Assembly (NCBI GenBank): GCA_030035585.1
Contig: JASCZL010000105.1
Coordinates: 18,001 to 82,000 of the forward strand
Source: Dugong dugon
Lineage: Eukaryota > Chordata > Mammalia > Sirenia > Dugongidae
Length of the DNA stretch: 64,000 nt
Reading direction: 5' to 3'
The translations under genes and the position numbers were made by a program. The notes beneath the pieces were generated by a model that was not told where the DNA came from, made no database searches, and saw nothing but the letters and a program-made list of their open reading frames with translations. How positions within the stretch are numbered: position 1 is the first letter of the stretch; every line of letters starts with the position of its first letter. This document shows, in pieces, positions 60,375-64,000 of this stretch.

Positions 60375-60632
60375 CAAAAAAACAAACAAAAACCATTGTT
60401 GTTGAATCAATTCCGACTCCTAGCGACCCCATAGGAAAGAGTAGAGCTGCCCATAGAGCTTATATTGCCTGTTGCTGTTGTTAGGTGCCGTCGAGTCTAC
60501 TCTGACTCATAGTGACCCCATGTACATTTTTACAGACGCAGAGCTCCACATCTTTCTCTTGAGAGCAACTAGGGTGTCAAAGCGCTGCCCATTCAGTTAG
60601 CAGCCAAGTACTGTGCCACCAGGGTTCCTTAT
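60375..60632 (-). mobile_element. AfroSINE/RTE tail composite
   Basis: A first antisense SINE 3' part ('ccattgttgttgaatcaatt', 'gtagagctgcccatag') is followed by a second start ('tgttgctgttgttaggtgcc' then 'gtcgagtctactctgactca') and a SINE body and head ending 'ctgtgccaccagggttcc'. The join contains the 71-bp segment repeated at 61658. Confidence 0.8.
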
Positions 60633-60983
60633 CTATACTTACTCTTTATAATTCAAAATAAGAGTAGTGAGTCAGCCTTACACTTTCGCTGTAAAAGCCT
60701 CCTAGAGCATCCCCTGATCTTATTTCTTGCAAACCTATGGTTGAGACACCCCAAATTGAGAACTCAAACTTGTGAACTCTTTTATTTACCTTATTGTGTG
60801 GCTCCTTTTGTCTCCCAGGCATCCATCTTTATGTGTCTGAAGTCAATAACATTATGAAAATTCTGAGCGTCTAAGATGCTTCCCAGTTTTGATAGACAGA
60901 TGTCCTGTGAAACTAGAGGAGCATAACTTTGCTCTTCTAGGTGACAGAATCTATTATTACTATTTTAGTGTAGAAGCAACCAT
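60633..60983. other. Intergenic sequence, nothing recognised
   Basis: No repeat or coding feature seen. No further Ki-67-like exon found. Confidence 0.35.
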
Positions 60984-61142
60984 CCAAGAAACCCATTGCC
61001 ATCAAGTAGATTCTGACTCCTAACAAACCTATAGGATGGAGTAGAACTGCCCCATAGTGTTTCCAAGGAGTGGCTGGTGGATTTGAACTGCCAAGCTGTT
61101 GGTTAGCAACTCAGCTCTTAACCACTGGGCCACCATGGGGCA
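60984..61142 (-). mobile_element. AfroSINE
   Basis: 'acccattgccatcaagtaga', 'gtagaactgccccatagtgt', 'ctcttaaccactgggccacc'. Confidence 0.9.
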
Positions 61143-61657
61143 TTTTATTAAACCCCAATTTTGGGCCGATCTTTGAAAACTTCCGATTTTGTATGTTTAG
61201 GGTTAGTCCTAAGCATTTCTATTTTTCCCAGGTTTTAGGAAGCTTCAGAAGCTAGCTCAATATGACCCAGTAGGAATGGACTGCTTAGGAGACATATCAT
61301 AAGTGCACCTGACATCAGCAATAGGGACTTCAATTTCAAGGTCTCCACTATTGCTAAGTATTTCTCCTTACCTATATATAGAGTAACCTTAATGTTGAAC
61401 CTGCTGCTCACCAGCTTCTGTGGGAAAAGCTAGTTTTTGAGATAAAGCAAACACTGCCCGCTAGCTTAACTTGTTAGTAGGTGTAATGAAACCAACTCTA
61501 AAGTTAGCTGAATTGTGGGTAGAGAAGCACCACCAATAGGTGGATGAACTCCTTGTTATTGGCGTGTTACAAAATAAGTATTAAAATTGAGTACTGAGAT
61601 AATGTTATAGTAAATTGACAGAATAATATTATGGCAAATGAACAGAATAATAAAAAT
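61143..61657. other. Intergenic sequence, nothing recognised
   Basis: AT-rich, no coding signal or named repeat. Confidence 0.35.
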
Positions 61658-61980
61658 GAGCTTATATTGCCTGTTGCTGTTGTTTGGTGCCGTCGAGTCT
61701 ACTCTGACTCATAGTGAGCCCATGTACAACAGAAGGAAACACTGCCAGGTCCTGCGCTGTCCTCACAATCATTGCTATGTTAGAGCCCATTGTTGCAGCC
61801 ACTGTGTCAGTCCATCTCGTGAAGTGTCTTCCTCTCTTTCACTGACCCTCTACTTTACCAAGCATGATGTCCTTTTCCAGGGATTGCTCCCTCCTTATAA
61901 TGTGTCCAAAGTATGTCAGATGAAGTCTCCCCATCCTTGCTTCTAATGAGCATGCTGGCTCTACTTCTTCAATATATGCA
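61658..61980 (-). mobile_element. RTE LINE 3' end
   Basis: 'gttgctgttgtttggtgccg', 'aaggaaacactgccaggtcc', 'agcatgatgtccttttccag', 'tgctggctctacttcttc'. 5'-truncated. Confidence 0.88.
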
Positions 61981-62059
61981 CTATATTGGCTACATCTTTT
62001 TATTGTTGATTTATTATAAATTAACTTTTACTTATTACAAAATTATTAGTCTTCTTCAT

Positions 62060-62230
62060 GTGGGGCCCTGGTGGCACAGAGCTGAAGAGCTTGGCTACTA
62101 ATCAAAAGGTCAGCCGTTCGAATCCACCAGCCCCTCCTTGGAAACCTGATGCATTACTTCTACTCTGTCCTATAGGGTTGCTATGAGTCAGAATCGACTC
62201 GAGGGCAATAGGTTTGGGTTTTTTCTTTTC
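62060..62230 (+). mobile_element. AfroSINE with well-preserved Pol III boxes
   Basis: Head 'ggggccctggtggcacagag', B box 'gttcgaatcc' near 62117, tail 'gagtcagaatcgactcgagg'. The best B box in the window. Confidence 0.92.
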
Positions 62231-62439
62231 TTTTCATATTAAAAATAAAATACTGCTCATTGATAGTTTGAGAAGCCAAAAAATATGACATTGGTTAAAG
62301 AAAGAAGTTAAATTATTTGCTTTGGGAGATTTTTGGATCTTCCCTCTGTAATCATTCAGATATAATTTTCCTCCTTTGAAACCCCATTAGACATTAATAT
62401 CATATCTCGTGAGCTGCATCAGGATCTTCAGCTCAGTGT

Positions 62440-64000
62440 CCCAGGTGTGCCTCAGCATGAGAGTGGAGCACAGTCTGCCCCTGGATCAAGCCTCCCATGC
62501 TGTCATCAGTTCTTGGCTTCAACATCTCCCAGTGATCCACCTTATTTTATTGTCTTCTTAACCCTCCTCAATACCAAAAATGATCTTGTCCATTTGTTTG
62601 TCTCATTGTTAACTGTTAATGGCACACTGCACCCCCAAGTGTCTGAGTTTCAGGATGGCAGACCTGGTTCATCTATATATCACCGCATTCCAGGCCTGAA
62701 ACACCATCTGCAGTGAACCCCGGCCCACTCCTGTCGGCCACACTTCATGCTACAAACAACCCATCCTAGACCCTCCCCTTCAGCGAGACCTGTCCTGCTG
62801 CACCATAGCTGAGCTACTGGCTCTGCCCATTGCACAAGGGGGTGAAAACCTCATGCCCACAGACAAGCAAACAACAAAGAACGCACAGCCCGCTTGCTCA
62901 GACATAACCAAATAAAACAAAAAAGGGGGACAGAACAAACAAGTCTACAATATATCAACAAACAAAAGTACTGAAAGTCCTGAAGACAGCAGAAAATTGA
63001 AACCATAAAAAAGCAGGACAGGATGGTTCCAGTGGGCATCAAAATAAAACACCAGATGACTTTCCAGTACAAGAAAAGGCACTAGAACTACCTGATAGGG
63101 AATCCAAATCTCTAATAGCCAGAGCTACCCAAGAGTTGAAGCAAAAAGTAGACAAGAATGAGGAAAAAATAGACATAATCAAGGAAAAGGCAGTCAAAAT
63201 CACGGAATAGACACATAAAACAATAGAAGAATTCAGGAAAATAACACATGAACAAAATGTCCAAATTAATTCACAACTAGAAATCATACAAAAACAGTAA
63301 TTAGAAATCCAAATGATAAACACCAAGATTTCAGAAATGGACAGGGTCATAGGCATTCTGATGATCAGGTTTGAAACGATGGAAGACAAGAACAGCAAAA
63401 TTGAAGACAAATACTCGGTGTCATGGATCAAACTGTGTCCTCCAAAAATATATGTGAACTTGGTTAGGCCATGATACCCAGTATTGTTTGGTTGCCCTCC
63501 ACTCTGTGATTGGAATTTGATGTTAAAGAGGATTCGGGTGGGATTGTAACACTCTTGCTAAGGTCACATCCCTGATCCAATATAAAGGGAGTTTCCCTGG
63601 AGAGTGCCCTGCACCACCTTTTATCTTACAAGATAGAAAAGGAAAAAGAAGCAAGCAGAGAGTGAGGACCTCATACCACCAAGAAAGCAGTGCCAGGAGC
63701 AGAGCACATCCTTTGGATCTGGGTTCCTGCACAGAGAAGCTCCTCGACCAGGGGAAGATTGATGGCAAGAACTTTCCTCCAGAATTGACAGGAAAACACT
63801 TCCGCTGAAGCTAATGCCCTGACCTTGGACTTTCAGCCTACTAGACTGTGAGAGAGTAAACTTCTGTTTCTTAAAGTCATACACTTGTGGTATTTCTGTT
63901 ACAGTGGCACTCAATAACTGAGATAATTGGATAGCACTCTTTTTAGGAAAAAATTAGAAAAAAGAACTAAGGAAAATGAAGAAAAGCTGAGAATGATGTG
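62440..64000 (+). mobile_element. L1 LINE 5' part (5' UTR and ORF1), split by an LTR, runs off the window
   Basis: 5' UTR-like sequence is followed from about 63045 by an ORF1 coiled coil ('LIARATQELKQKVDKNEEK', 'NSKIEDKYS'), with TAG and TAA interruptions (for example 63208, 63298). The region 63326-63418 matches 25128-25215 closely. After the LTR, ORF1 resumes ('ttagaaaaaagaactaagga' then 'aatgaagaaaagctgagaat') to the edge. The 5' boundary is uncertain. Confidence 0.75.
63419..63925 (+). mobile_element. MaLR-like solo LTR inside L1 ORF1
   Basis: Starts TGTCATGGATCAAACTGTGTCC (MLT1-like opening) and ends near 'aactgagata'. Flanks CTCGG (63414-63418) and ATTGG (63926-63930). The other L1 copies read 'acttgga' here, so the original duplication was probably CTTGG, with later changes. 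Confidence 0.75.

Noticed and set aside
60124-62440. A further Ki-67-like exon with the RVxF motif
   Set aside because: Looked for, but only SINE, RTE and unassigned AT-rich sequence is visible.

Overview
This is a vertebrate nuclear window and almost certainly mammalian: large non-coding stretches, L1 lineages of several ages, L2, MaLR/ERVL-type LTRs and degenerate introns. Lineage is indicated by many copies of a tRNA-headed SINE whose 3' end reads like 'gagtcggaatcgactcgacggcaa', together with RTE (BovB-like) LINEs sharing that tail. I know this pairing from Afrotheria (AfroSINE plus RTE). Elephant is the best guess, but manatee or hyrax cannot be excluded by eye. No bacterial, phage or CRISPR structure is present.

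Layout. 1-5.3 kb: L1 3' ends, one broken by a solo LTR with a clean 5-bp target duplication, plus an RTE piece and another L1 with a 14-bp duplication. 5.3-12 kb: mostly single-copy DNA holding a FAM170-family (FAM170A/B) locus whose last coding exon (9125-9920) has a 2-base frameshift inside the conserved cysteine/histidine domain. 12-17.5 kb: old L1, SINEs, a long (TC)n and an LTR. 17.5-25.1 kb: a full-length but dead L1. 25-26.4 kb: another L1 piece. 26.4-35 kb: SINE-rich DNA with a GC-rich single-copy block at 30-33 kb. 35-41 kb: antisense old L1 and RTE around an unexplained 686-bp repeat array with an inverted copy (38257-40349). 41-48 kb: SINEs, LTRs and single-copy DNA. 48.3-51.7 kb: two RTE elements head to head. 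52.2-60.1 kb: four separated exon-like blocks that together resemble the proliferation antigen Ki-67 (FHA domain plus the conserved block upstream of the PP1-docking motif). They carry a frameshift and an in-frame TGA, and an ERVL-like provirus sits in one intron. 60-64 kb: SINE/RTE debris and the 5' part of another L1 cut by an LTR.

Functionally, the window holds no gene I can call intact. The two cellular gene remnants (FAM170-like and Ki-67-like) are the parts of real interest. The rest is a layered transposon record in which RTE machinery, SINEs that borrow its 3' tail, and composite RTE-derived short elements coexist. Family comparisons are from memory; no alignment or database search was run.
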